Shown here one piece after another: positions 1 through 8,481 of a DNA stretch of 64,000 bases (position 1 is its first letter; the number at the start of each line of letters is the position of its first letter). Source of the stretch: Psychrosphaera sp. B3R10 (GTDB lineage: Bacteria; Pseudomonadota; Gammaproteobacteria; Enterobacterales; Alteromonadaceae). The notes under the pieces were generated by a model that was given only the letters and a program-made list of their open reading frames with translations, had not been told where the DNA came from and searched no databases. The position numbers and the translations under genes were made by a program. The DNA is taken from contig NZ_JAHKQH010000026.1 in assembly GCF_018861025.1 (NCBI RefSeq), forward strand, positions 168,250 to 232,249. Direction: 5' to 3'.

Positions 1-1895
1 TCAGCGCCGTGGATTTCTATTTCAAGCTGACTGCTTTTGGTGTCGATGTTTTGTGTTGCAAACGGGTGTTCTTCAGCGCCGCAAAGTGGGCAAGGCTCGC
101 CTTCAATTAATCGAGTACGAATCTCATCTAAGCTTTCAATATCAGCCACCAGTAATTGCCGTTTATTGAGTTGCGACAATATGAGTTTTTGATTTTCTTG
201 TTTGGTTAAACACTGTGCTTTTAACTCGTTTAACCCAGCGATAGACTCCTGCAATTGCTTACTTTGCAATTCTAAAGTTTCACGTTTTTGGCTCAAGTTA
301 TCGTGCTGCTGCGCATCATTTTCTATGGAAACCGCCAAAGTGGCCTGCTCATTTACTTTTTCATAAACAAGTGCCCATTGCTGCTCAGACTGCCCGTTTA
401 AGGCGGTATCTAATTTAGCACTAGTATCACTAATTTGACGCTCTTGTTTGGCAATTTCATCCAACTCAATTTTTTGAGCCTGTTTGGCATGGCTTAATTG
501 TTGTTGTAATTGCTCTTGCTGGAATTGTAAATCAGCAACTTTTGTATCAGTGGATTTTGCGCTTTCGAGTATTTGGCCGTAATTTAAAAACTGGGTTTTT
601 AAATCTGGAATGACCGACGACAGCGCTCTATCCTGGGCATTTTCTTGTAAAAACTCGCTTAATTCTTTAACTTTTCTGTTCGCAAGTTCAATATCCTGTT
701 CGGTGGCTTCAATGTCTTTTTCAATTATCGTAATTGACGCCTCTATATCCGCTAATTGATTTTGCTCATTGGTGATATTGGTTTGTTTCTCCGCTATCTT
801 TTTATCGAGCGGAATGACCTTTTGGTCAATGAGTTCTTCGAGTTGTTTATGCTGGTTGAATTGAGTTTCATAATCTTTTTTCGCCGTAACGTTATGATTT
901 TCAGCCACCTCTAACTGTTCAACTAGTTGTTGTTTTTTAACACTCAAGTTGGCGAGTTGTGTATTTTGTTCATCAAGCTCTAACTGCGCTTTACGACAAC
1001 TTTCATAAAGCGGGGTTATCTTTTGCGCAGGTGCTGCTTTTGCCAGTTGTTCTAACTCAGGCAACGCCTGGTTTTTTTCGACTTCAAACTCAGTCTGCCT
1101 TGCCACTGCGGTTTTGATTTCAACCTGACAATCTGATATTTGAGTTAACCACTGTTGCTCTTCATTATGGTTTTTTAGTTGCGTCTTTAATCGCTGAACC
1201 TGTTCGTTTTGCGTTTTTAACGCATCGACTAAACGCTGTTTTTCTTCTTCCTCGATAAAATCAATCACCTCAAGTTTGTCAGTTAACGACTTAACCGCTG
1301 CCTTGTGCTCTTTTTGATGTTCATAAACAGTTTGCGAGATCTGTTGATAAACCTCCGTTCCCGTTAACTGCTCTAATAATGTTGCACGTTCATTTTCCTT
1401 CGCCGATAAAAAGGCGTCAAATCCGCCTTGAGCAAGCATCATGGAACGAGTAAAACGGGCAAAATCGAGGCGTGTGATATCTTCAATACTCTTTCTAACC
1501 TTAGATAAATGCGTCTCTACGACCTTTTCGCCCTTATCATCGATAAGAGCTAGTTCAGCCTTTGGCCCTTGTAAGTTGCCACCTGGGCTATGTTTTGCGC
1601 GTCGTTGTGACCAATTAGCACGATAACGATTGTTATTCACATAAAACTCAACTTCGGCAAAACATTCCGCTGTACCTCGAGTCATCAAGTCATTGTCACT
1701 TTGTGACGGTTTTATACGCGGGGTTTCATGATATAACGCCAAACAGATTGCGTCGTAAATTGTTGATTTTCCGGCACCTGTCGACCCCGTAATGGCAAAC
1801 AACCCATTGTTCACAAATTGTGGTGTGGTTAAATCGATAAACCATTGGCCTTTAAGGGAATTTATATTTTGTAGTCGGATCGATAGAATTTTCAT
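1..1895 (-). CDS. sbcC: Exonuclease subunit SbcC, N-terminal part (cut by window edge)
   Basis: ATPase subunit of the SbcCD nuclease, which cleaves DNA hairpins and double-strand ends in the cytoplasm. The reading frame opens at an ATG whose first base is 1895 and stays open to base 1, giving about 631 residues. The protein starts MKILSIRLQNINSLKG and has a Walker A motif GSTGAGKST near residues 37-45. A long Gln/Glu/Lys-rich stretch follows, typical of the coiled-coil arm. Close to the window edge (about 80-100) the complement encodes CPLC, the CxxC zinc hook at the arm apex. The return arm and C-terminal ATPase half lie outside the window. The start overlaps the stop of sbcD in an ATGA arrangement, so the two genes are translationally coupled. 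Confidence 0.95.
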   Translation of the reverse strand, partial: MKILSIRLQNINSLKGQWFIDLTTPQFVNNGLFAITGSTGAGKSTIYDAICLALYHETPRIKPSQSDNDLMTRGTAECFAEVEFYVNNNRYRANWSQRRAKHSPGGNLQGPKAELALIDDKGEKVVETHLSKVRKSIEDITRLDFARFTRSMMLAQGGFDAFLSAKENERATLLEQLTGTEVYQQISQTVYEHQKEHKAAVKSLTDKLEVIDFIEEEEKQRLVDALKTQNEQVQRLKTQLKNHNEEQQWLTQISDCQVEIKTAVARQTEFEVEKNQALPELEQLAKAAPAQKITPLYESCRKAQLELDEQNTQLANLSVKKQQLVEQLEVAENHNVTAKKDYETQFNQHKQLEELIDQKVIPLDKKIAEKQTNITNEQNQLADIEASITIIEKDIEATEQDIELANRKVKELSEFLQENAQDRALSSVIPDLKTQFLNYGQILESAKSTDTKVADLQFQQEQLQQQLSHAKQAQKIELDEIAKQERQISDTSAKLDTALNGQSEQQWALVYEKVNEQATLAVSIENDAQQHDNLSQKRETLELQSKQLQESIAGLNELKAQCLTKQENQKLILSQLNKRQLLVADIESLDEIRTRLIEGEPCPLCGAEEHPFATQNIDTKSSQLEIEIHGA

Positions 1896-3148
1896 TTCGC
1901 CACTCCATTTGAATTACCCACATCGGTTTTTTCACCGGCTAGAACTTCTGCCACAACGGAATCAAATGTGCTGGTCAGTGACGCAATGTCAGCCGGTTCT
2001 AGTTGTTCTTGCTCTAAACGCTTTTGGAATACGTCTTTTGGTGTTAACTCACTTAACGATTGTTTGGGCTTTTCACTTTTAAGTTGCGGAGTCGTGGCCT
2101 TTTTACGTTTTACTTTGATGATTTCAATTGGTGCGTCGCTGCACATATCCAGTATTTTTTGTTGTAGATCAGAAAGGTAATCGTCCGTGCTTACTTCAAC
2201 TTCAACCCAGGCTGTGTTGTCGGTTGATGACAACTCTACAGCAATGTTCTGTAACTGATGTTCTATTGAGGTCAGCGAGCCTTCGATTCGATACATGGCT
2301 TGGCTTCTCGGGATATAAAGCGGTTCTATGTCTTTTACATTTGCGCCCTCAAACTCAACCATAATAACTTGTTTTTTATGGTTGAGTTCGTCGAAACTTA
2401 GCGGTATTGGTGAACCACAATAACGGATATGTTCTTTGCCACTTACCGACATTGGCTTATGAATATGGCCTAGCGCAATATAATCCGCAGGGGGTAACTT
2501 ATCGGATGGGAACGACTCTAATGTGCCTACGTAAATTTCTCTTACCGACTCAGTCCGAGAACTGGCCAAGGTTGTTAAATGACCCGTGCTAATAATGGGT
2601 AGCTCACCACCGAGTTGTTTTCGTTGTTGCTCGGCAATATCGAAAATCGCCATAAAATGACCCGCCATCGCTTGAATAAGCGCTTTTTGCTTTTCGCTGC
2701 CCGTTTGCCCAGCAACTGAATCCAAAACATCTTTTGGCCTGATAAAAGGGATCCCACATAAAATGGCCCCCGGCTGTTTTGTATGATCGTTTAGTAGGAT
2801 CACCTGATCATTAAGATCGGCTTTTACGCCACCAATGACATAAGTGCCAAGGCAACTTAATAACGATTCAGTTTCGTTTAACGTTGCAACTGAGTCATGG
2901 TTTCCGCCCAGCACAACCAACTGGCAACCTATTTTGTGCATGCTCACGATAAACTCGTTATAAAGTGTTCTGGCATAACTCGGCGGAGTGCCAGTATCAA
3001 AGATGTCCCCCGCGACAATCACTGCGTCTATTTGCTTTTCAGTGACTTGATTTAGCAACCAATTTAAAAATGCTTTATGCTCAGCTTCTCTACTTTTGCC
3101 GATAAACCCTTGGCCTAAATGCCAGTCAGAAGTATGAATGATTTTCAT
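1892..3148 (-). CDS. sbcD: Exonuclease subunit SbcD
   Basis: Mre11-type calcineurin-like nuclease subunit that pairs with SbcC. The 418-residue product has the metal-binding motifs in order: SDWHLGQ near the N-terminus, VAGDIFDTGTP, GGNHDS near residue 80, and the GHIH motif (ALGHIHKP) past residue 220. The C-terminal 100 residues hold the capping domain. Length is close to that of E. coli SbcD (400). It is the first gene of a two-gene operon and its stop overlaps the sbcC start by 4 bases. Confidence 0.95.
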   Translation of the reverse strand: MKIIHTSDWHLGQGFIGKSREAEHKAFLNWLLNQVTEKQIDAVIVAGDIFDTGTPPSYARTLYNEFIVSMHKIGCQLVVLGGNHDSVATLNETESLLSCLGTYVIGGVKADLNDQVILLNDHTKQPGAILCGIPFIRPKDVLDSVAGQTGSEKQKALIQAMAGHFMAIFDIAEQQRKQLGGELPIISTGHLTTLASSRTESVREIYVGTLESFPSDKLPPADYIALGHIHKPMSVSGKEHIRYCGSPIPLSFDELNHKKQVIMVEFEGANVKDIEPLYIPRSQAMYRIEGSLTSIEHQLQNIAVELSSTDNTAWVEVEVSTDDYLSDLQQKILDMCSDAPIEIIKVKRKKATTPQLKSEKPKQSLSELTPKDVFQKRLEQEQLEPADIASLTSTFDSVVAEVLAGEKTDVGNSNGVAK

Positions 3149-3987
3149 ATTGGTTGCCCTTTTGTCGATTGTGGTTTTATTGCTTTCGGTTTATTGATTG
3201 CTTTCGGCTTTATTGGAAACGTTGATTTAACTTTGCTTTAGCTGTCTTTAACGTGCATTCAGCTGTGTATCTTTGGTTTTCTTTGGTTTTCTCAGCGACG
3301 TTATAGCCTTGATATCGTGCTATTTTTAACCCACAAATTTAGAAAACCCAGCTTGGTTTGCATGATGATAACGAGCTTCGCTTCCAATGGAAACCGTTAT
3401 TACTAGGCACTGTTTTAGAAGGCACGGTTATTAGTAGACACAGTTTATATATTAAAAAAGTGAACATCCCTGTCCCAGTCATCCAAGACTTTCATCATTT
3501 CCATATTATCCTTTTCATTAGATTTCCATGTCCATTTTTAGTCCGTGTCATATCCGTTTTGAATCCTTGCAATAATTCAACATCCTTTCCTATGTCCGTG
3601 TCTTCTCCATATGCTTCTCCATGTACTTAACTAAAAGCCTTTTGATGCATTTTCCCTATGCCATCGTCCCTGTTGTCTTTTGACGATATAGACTGTACAT
3701 GTCGCCGATGGCGACAAGCAATAACTGGGAATATATACACGTACAAAAATCAATCATATTGATTACGACCTAAAGCAACACATGCAGAACGCAGAACAAA
3801 CGCCTTAACGGCACTAAAACTATGTGGCGTTAATGAAGTAAAAATAAGGTGTTAAGGACGAAGAGTGTAAAAATCTGTATTAAATTTGTACATGTACGCA
3901 ACTAATTAATTTCAGGGATGTACTTCCTCCTCCATTTATTATTAATATGGAGTTACGAAATAACGGAAAACAAATTAACGGATTAAT
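3149..3987. other. Long intergenic region without a supported gene
   Basis: About 840 bases between the divergent sbcD and the WYL regulator. It is AT-rich with short pyrimidine-rich repeats (TTTGGTTTTC-type near 3275-3295, CATGTCC/GTCCGTGTC-type near 3530-3625). Two dyads lie close to the regulator: GTCGCCGATGGCGAC at 3701-3715 and GTACATGTAC at 3888-3897. A plus-strand frame at 3358-3630 has a composition unlike a protein and no ribosome-binding site, so I do not call it. Confidence 0.6.
3888..3897. promoter_or_regulatory. Palindrome GTACATGTAC upstream of WYL regulator
   Basis: A perfect 10-bp palindrome 90 bases before the regulator start. A related half, TGTACATGTCG, lies at 3694-3704 next to a second dyad. 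WYL regulators of the CapW/BrxR type bind inverted repeats in their own promoter, so this is a candidate autoregulatory operator. No data in the sequence prove binding. Confidence 0.3.
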
Positions 3988-4857
3988 ATGCAAGACTCTA
4001 ATTGGCCATACCGCTACGACCTATTATTACGACTCAGACTTATCGAAGTTGTCGCTATGTGGGAGGGGCGAGTTAACACCAATCATCTGATAAAATATTT
4101 CGGCATTAAGCGCCAACAAGCGTCAAACGACATAAAAAAATATCGTGAAGACATTGCTCCTAACAATTTAACCTACGACAAATCGGCAAAAGCGTACACC
4201 CCAAGCGCGTCATTTACAGCAGTATTAACAACAGGTAGCGCAGACGAGTACTTGCATTTATTAGAGAGAAACTCCGACCTTAACTTAAGATTTGAACGCC
4301 TCGAATTAGGCTTTGGGCACATCCATCAACTGCCTATGCCAAATCGAGCAATTAGCCCGGAAATCCTAAGGCCAATTGTTAAAGCATGTCAGCAAAACTT
4401 AAGGATTGAAGTTGATTATCGCTCGATAAATGATCCGCAACCGGATGGCCGTGTTATCGCGCCCCATTCCATTATTTATGCCGCGAATCGCTGGCACGTT
4501 CGAGCGTTTTGTGAAAAAAACCAAGGATATCGAGATTTTGTATTAACTCGATTTTTTAACACGCCAGAATTTGAAAGCGGAACAAGTGAACACACCGAAG
4601 CATTTGACATCGACTGGAACACAAAGTTAGACGTAAGCCTAGTTCCGGACCCAAGACTTACTCCAAATCAAAAACAGGTAATTGAGCACGATTACGGCAT
4701 GGAGGAAGGTAAGTTAACTCTTACGGTACGTGCTAGTTTACTTGCATATTTGTTAAAAGCCCTACGAATTGAGGCACACACTGTTCATGCCGATCCAAAA
4801 GCACAGCAAATCGTCGTTGAAAACTTTGATAAAATTAAAAATAGGGTGTTTGTTTAA
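3988..4857 (+). CDS. WYL-domain transcriptional regulator, CapW/BrxR-like
   Basis: A 289-residue DNA-binding protein. Residues about 8-75 form a winged helix (RLRLIEVVAMWEGRVN, then ASNDIKKYREDIAPNNLTYD) of the kind found in CapW and BrxR, regulators of CBASS and BREX phage-defence operons. Residues about 125-205 are the WYL domain (VDYRSIND, GRVIAPHSIIY, NRWHVRAF, YRDFVLTRF), followed by a C-terminal WCX-like extension. In known members the WYL domain senses a ligand or nucleic acid and relieves repression. No defence genes lie beside it: the neighbours are sbcCD on one side and an mscS operon on the other. It appears solitary, and its target is unknown. Confidence 0.8.
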   Translation: MQDSNWPYRYDLLLRLRLIEVVAMWEGRVNTNHLIKYFGIKRQQASNDIKKYREDIAPNNLTYDKSAKAYTPSASFTAVLTTGSADEYLHLLERNSDLNLRFERLELGFGHIHQLPMPNRAISPEILRPIVKACQQNLRIEVDYRSINDPQPDGRVIAPHSIIYAANRWHVRAFCEKNQGYRDFVLTRFFNTPEFESGTSEHTEAFDIDWNTKLDVSLVPDPRLTPNQKQVIEHDYGMEEGKLTLTVRASLLAYLLKALRIEAHTVHADPKAQQIVVENFDKIKNRVFV

Positions 4858-4897
4858 TCACTGAACATAACGTTAATGGAAATTTGGCGCTATTTTT

Positions 4898-4932
4898 AAC
4901 CTGCGCCAGGTTTTCCCTGCGTCAGGTTTTTT
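4898..4932 (+). terminator. Double mini-hairpin terminator after WYL gene
   Basis: Two related short hairpins in tandem: AACCTG-CGC-CAGGTT at 4898-4912 and CCTG-CGT-CAGG at 4916-4926. The second is followed directly by six T residues. The position, 40-75 bases after the stop, fits a rho-independent terminator. Confidence 0.55.
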
Positions 4933-5039
4933 AATCTCATTTTCGCCCAGAAACATTCAAACGTTAAAACGATTAGTTTATATCAATCCTTATAAATAAC
5001 TCAGGCGATAAATATAGAGATTGATTTAACGTATGCCCC

Positions 5040-5903
5040 TTATTTATTCTCTTGAGAAGAGCTTGGATGTGTTGATTTAACTTCAACATCAAACGGCTTG
5101 GTTTCACTTCCGGCGTATAGACTTAAGTGAGGGAATGGAATTTCAATTCCTTGCTCGTCAAAGGTCTTCTTAATCTCTTGATACATTGTGTTTTTAAGGG
5201 CTAAAAAGTTTTCCCTTTTTGCCCAAACTGAAAACTGAATATCAACTGAAGAACTGCCAAATCCCGTTAATATAAACAGCGGTGCTGGCTCTTCTAAGCA
5301 AATGACATTTTTTTCAGCAAGCCCAAATAATACGTCACGAACCGTTTCAATGTCTTCCTTATAAGCGATACCAATCTTTAAATCCGCGCGCCTAATTGGA
5401 AATTTAGTCAGGGTCGTAACTGGGCTTTTAATCATATTTTCATTTGGAATTCGGACAAATAGATTGTCAAAGGTTCGAATTTTCACTGACAGTAAATCAA
5501 TTGAAATGACTTCCCCGGTTACATCGCCTACCCTAATAATATCCGCTATTGAGAATGAACGCTCAATCATCAGGAATAATCCGCTGATAAGGTTGGATGC
5601 CGAGGTCTGTGACGCAAAACCAATCGCAACGGTCAAGATACCAGCTGCGCCAATCAATAAACTTAAATCTATGCCTATATGTTTTAATGCCGAAACAGCA
5701 AACAGCGCCAAAAGCGTATAAAAAACAACTCGCTTTAACAGAAAAAGTGCGTGTTTGGTGATCCTAGCTTCCACAAAAGTTGTAACCGCAGAACTGATCG
5801 CTCGGGAAATAAAATAGCCGACGATCAACAACAATAAAGCTTGAACCAACGTATAGAAATAAGAAGACTTTAGCTGTTCAACAAACTCAATAAAAACATC
5901 CAT
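5040..5903 (-). CDS. MscS-family mechanosensitive ion channel
   Basis: Small-conductance mechanosensitive channel of the inner membrane that opens on hypo-osmotic shock. About 287 residues. Three hydrophobic helices lie in the first 110 residues, with a pore-helix-like segment GAAGILTVAIGFASQT. The MscS beta domain follows (RVGDVTGEVISIDLLSVKIRT, then RIPNENMIKSPVTT), and then the C-terminal cytoplasmic domain ending in FPHLSLY. I start at the ATG at 5903. A TTG at 5918 would add five residues and overlap the upstream gene. The gene follows the DUF432-type gene by 7 bases, so the two are probably one operon. Confidence 0.88.
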   Translation of the reverse strand: MDVFIEFVEQLKSSYFYTLVQALLLLIVGYFISRAISSAVTTFVEARITKHALFLLKRVVFYTLLALFAVSALKHIGIDLSLLIGAAGILTVAIGFASQTSASNLISGLFLMIERSFSIADIIRVGDVTGEVISIDLLSVKIRTFDNLFVRIPNENMIKSPVTTLTKFPIRRADLKIGIAYKEDIETVRDVLFGLAEKNVICLEEPAPLFILTGFGSSSVDIQFSVWAKRENFLALKNTMYQEIKKTFDEQGIEIPFPHLSLYAGSETKPFDVEVKSTHPSSSQENK

Positions 5904-5910
5904 AAAATTG

Positions 5911-6699
5911 TTATCCAAAAAGGTTACTGATACGACGAATTAGCTTGCCTTGATCTGAGGCTTTTCGCGGGTCGCTAATTTGTATATGCTCGCTCGATTC
6001 GTTCAAATCACTACTCTCGATGTGCACTTCCACATGAGCAGAGTCATGATTTCTTTCAATCGAAATACCTGACGTCCATAGATTATGTTCCATGTCGCTG
6101 TATAAACTTAAGAAATTCACTGGCACGTTAAGTCGATTAATTGTAAATGCTTTATTGTGGTTATTTTTCACCGTAATTGGTGTCGTCGCTCGATGAGAAC
6201 GCATGACTAAATCCTCTAACCGAGTTCTTGCCGATGTGTATTTTGCGTAGCAAATATCACCGTCTATTGTCGACGCACCAAACCAAGTATCTGATGGACG
6301 CCAAAATGGCACGTCAATTAAACATTCTTTCTGTAGTAGCGCGGTAACGCTAAACCAAATAGGTGTTGTAACAAAAAGTTTAACCTTTTCACCAGCAAGG
6401 ATGGTGACAGGTGATGCAGGCCTTGTCACAACAGACTTATCTGCAAGCCGAGGGGCTACCCTCAAAGTAGTTGCAGTTTGTTTTTCTAAATATCTGCCGG
6501 CGACTTTATCGCCATCCAAATCGATATGTTGGCCGTCAGACAGTACAATTTCACTATCTAGCTCGGTTTGGGTTTCAATATTCCAAATTTTCCACTCGTC
6601 TACCAAGCGTTGGATCACAAACGATCGTTCGCCAATACTCCAGCTTCTTAGCTCAAGTTCATTAAATGAAAAATCACCCCACCATTGTTCTCGACTCAT
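5911..6699 (-). CDS. DUF432-like protein co-transcribed with mscS
   Basis: A 262-residue, mainly beta-rich soluble protein with no signal peptide or membrane segment. It starts MSREQWWGDFSF, preceded by AAGAG. The sequence resembles DUF432 proteins, which are often encoded next to mscS genes, but I recognise it from general pattern and context, not from a diagnostic motif. Its stop lies 7 bases before the mscS ATG, which suggests coupled expression. A role as a channel partner or in membrane stress is inference. Confidence 0.6.
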   Translation of the reverse strand: MSREQWWGDFSFNELELRSWSIGERSFVIQRLVDEWKIWNIETQTELDSEIVLSDGQHIDLDGDKVAGRYLEKQTATTLRVAPRLADKSVVTRPASPVTILAGEKVKLFVTTPIWFSVTALLQKECLIDVPFWRPSDTWFGASTIDGDICYAKYTSARTRLEDLVMRSHRATTPITVKNNHNKAFTINRLNVPVNFLSLYSDMEHNLWTSGISIERNHDSAHVEVHIESSDLNESSEHIQISDPRKASDQGKLIRRISNLFG

Positions 6700-6746
6700 T
6701 TGTCACTCTTAATCTGTAAATAGTAAATTAAATTGCCGCTAGCGGT

Positions 6747-7226
6747 TTAAAATATATAAGGCAGCAACAAAAACCTGAAAAGTAAATCACCAAAACCCCA
6801 AATAAAAGTTCCGGCCATTAATAACGAGACCTCTAAAATACCGAGTTGAAAACGAACATGGTCTTTTAAATAATCCAGTTTATCTTCAAATTCATCTTCG
6901 ATACTTAAGATCTCTTTATCTATGTATTCTTTCGGCGCGTTGTATTTTCTCAATTTTAATTTTGCTTTAGACAACGCCAATCGATGTTGGATATTCAATC
7001 GGCTGACAAGTAATCGTTCTTGAATTACGCCACCGATGCTTGACCAAACGCCCAGCAGGGTTACCAAGCAACCACTGCGAGTTACCCACTCGATATCGAC
7101 AAAATTTATTTTTGTTAGATAAATCCCGATACCGACTAATATTACCGCTAATGCCCAAGTCATAATGGGTTGTCTATTTTTAATATTGGCAATGTCTTCG
7201 TTGTATAAAACTTTTGGATCATTCAA
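6747..7226 (-). CDS. Small three-helix membrane protein
   Basis: Unrecognised inner-membrane protein of up to 159 residues. It has two hydrophobic segments near residues 22-65, a charged region rich in Lys/Glu around 85-125 that may be coiled coil (KAKLKLRKYNAPKEYIDKEI), and a third hydrophobic stretch near the C-terminus. The longest frame starts at a TTG at 7226 with no clear ribosome-binding site, so the N-terminus is uncertain. An internal ATG at residue 22 sits at the edge of the first helix. It precedes the DUF432-like gene by about 50 bases in the same direction and may share its transcript. Confidence 0.6.
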   Translation of the reverse strand: MNDPKVLYNEDIANIKNRQPIMTWALAVILVGIGIYLTKINFVDIEWVTRSGCLVTLLGVWSSIGGVIQERLLVSRLNIQHRLALSKAKLKLRKYNAPKEYIDKEILSIEDEFEDKLDYLKDHVRFQLGILEVSLLMAGTFIWGFGDLLFRFLLLPYIF

Positions 7227-7598
7227 GGTAATAAGATTCTTTAATTTAATGTTTAAAACTATGCAAACGGTGTTTTAACCATAGCGTATGAGCGAACTTA
7301 TGTCTTATACCCTACTTTTATTCACAACGGTAGAACAGACAAACATTCGGTAAATAAAAGTTATTATTCATTTAATTAAAGCCCACTTTTTTGCCTCAAT
7401 CTTCGATAAGTCGCCGTATTTATTATATTAAAAACCTAGGAATACCAGTTCAGTTTAACCCTAACTCATTATTAAAATGACAAAACAGTTATGAGGTTGT
7501 GTTAAATATTATTAACATTTAATGTTAAAAATGTTTGACATCAAAAAGAGAATACCTTACCTTTCATGTCAAATATATTTAACATAAAGGAAACTCAA
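7227..7598. other. Intergenic region with dyads before the membrane/XRE pair
   Basis: AT-rich divergent promoter region. It contains a near-perfect 17-bp dyad at 7512-7528 and an inverted pair TTTGACAT (7534-7541) and ATGTCAAA (7566-7573) just before the 7599 start. Nothing else is recognisable. Confidence 0.6.
7512..7573. promoter_or_regulatory. Candidate operator dyads of the XRE regulator
   Basis: TTAACATTTAATGTTAA at 7512-7528 is palindromic around its central base. TTTGACAT at 7534-7541 pairs with ATGTCAAA at 7566-7573. They lie immediately upstream of the operon encoding the XRE protein. Small XRE regulators commonly bind such dyads to repress their own operon, so this is a candidate, not a shown, operator. 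Confidence 0.4.
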
Positions 7599-8021
7599 AT
7601 GTCTTTTCACGAAAAATCCTCTTGGATAATGGCGTTATCTTTATTAGTAAGTTCAGCACTTTATTTTTTTATCATGGTGTCAATGTCTGGAACGGAAGAT
7701 TTAGCCGCACCAAACCTTCCTGTACTGATTGTTTTCACTATTGTTTTAACCGTTTTAGCAACAGTTGGTCATATTATAATTGCCGCGCTAAAGCCCTCCG
7801 AAGCAATCGACACGGTTGATGAACGTGAGCAACAGTTTTTTGCAAAGGCAAAAAGCATTGCCTCAAATGTGCTGGCAATAGGTATCTTTATTTCACTCTT
7901 TTTGTTTATCTTTTCAACGAGTGGCAACTTGCTATTTTATATGGTGCTTGGCAGTTTAATTGTGAGTCAACTCACTGAAGAAATTATGAAAATTGTATTC
8001 TACCGAAAGGCACTTTATTAA
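7599..8021 (+). CDS. Four-helix membrane protein paired with XRE regulator
   Basis: A 140-residue membrane protein with about four hydrophobic segments (residues 7-27, 40-62, 85-105 and 112-132) and a charged loop IDTVDEREQQFF between the second and third. I start at the ATG at 7599, preceded by AAGGAAA. An earlier in-frame start 33 bases upstream lacks a ribosome-binding site and would run into the candidate operator. It overlaps the downstream XRE gene by one base (TAATG). Pairs of a small membrane protein and a YozG-type XRE regulator are widespread. The function of this membrane protein is not known to me. Confidence 0.75.
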   Translation: MSFHEKSSWIMALSLLVSSALYFFIMVSMSGTEDLAAPNLPVLIVFTIVLTVLATVGHIIIAALKPSEAIDTVDEREQQFFAKAKSIASNVLAIGIFISLFLFIFSTSGNLLFYMVLGSLIVSQLTEEIMKIVFYRKALY

Positions 8022-8248
8022 TGGCAGCAAAGCAATTGCCAGTGGCAAACAATGTTAAGGAATTACGAGAATCTAACAGCGAGATGACTCAGACAGAACT
8101 TGGCGAAGCCGTTGGAGTCACTCGACAAACCGTTGCCGCGATAGAACAGCGACGGTATGCCCCAAGTTTGGAAACGGCATTTAGGATCGCTCGTGTATTT
8201 AATGTTGGCATCGAACAAGTCTTTGAATGGGACGAAACCTTTGAATAA
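8021..8248 (+). CDS. XRE-family helix-turn-helix regulator
   Basis: A 75-residue cytoplasmic DNA-binding protein that is almost entirely one Cro/C1-type helix-turn-helix: MTQTELGEAVGVTRQTVAAI followed by YAPSLETAFRIARVF and a short acidic tail. Length and sequence match the small YozG/PlcR-like XRE regulators. Translation is coupled to the preceding membrane protein gene by a TAATG overlap. It probably represses this two-gene operon through the dyads at 7512-7573. Confidence 0.88.
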   Translation: MAAKQLPVANNVKELRESNSEMTQTELGEAVGVTRQTVAAIEQRRYAPSLETAFRIARVFNVGIEQVFEWDETFE

Positions 8249-8402
8249 ATTTTGAAGTAACTGCCATCATGTTTAACTCATTTGTTATTTTAATTTACTA
8301 GCAGTTAGCTGTTAATATTGACCACATCAATTGAAACATAACTAGTGTGAACATTCATACAATACAACTTACAAAATCGCGAACTAGACTTCATGTTAAG
8401 TC

Positions 8403-8440
8403 AATTGCCTTAAATCACATTAAAGTGGTTTAAGGCAATT
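8403..8440. terminator. Bidirectional hairpin terminator
   Basis: A 16-bp stem pairs AATTGCCTTAAATCAC (8403-8418) with GTGGTTTAAGGCAATT (8425-8440), with one G-T pair and a six-base loop. It lies between convergent genes (XRE at left, GH13 at right) and can serve both. Confidence 0.65.
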
Positions 8441-8481
8441 TGGATTGGTATAAACACAATTGTGAACGTGACCTTTCCTTT

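Noticed and set aside
3358..3630. Open frame of 90 codons on the plus strand upstream of the WYL gene
   Set aside because: No ribosome-binding site, low-complexity composition, no family resemblance, and it lies in repeat-rich intergenic DNA.
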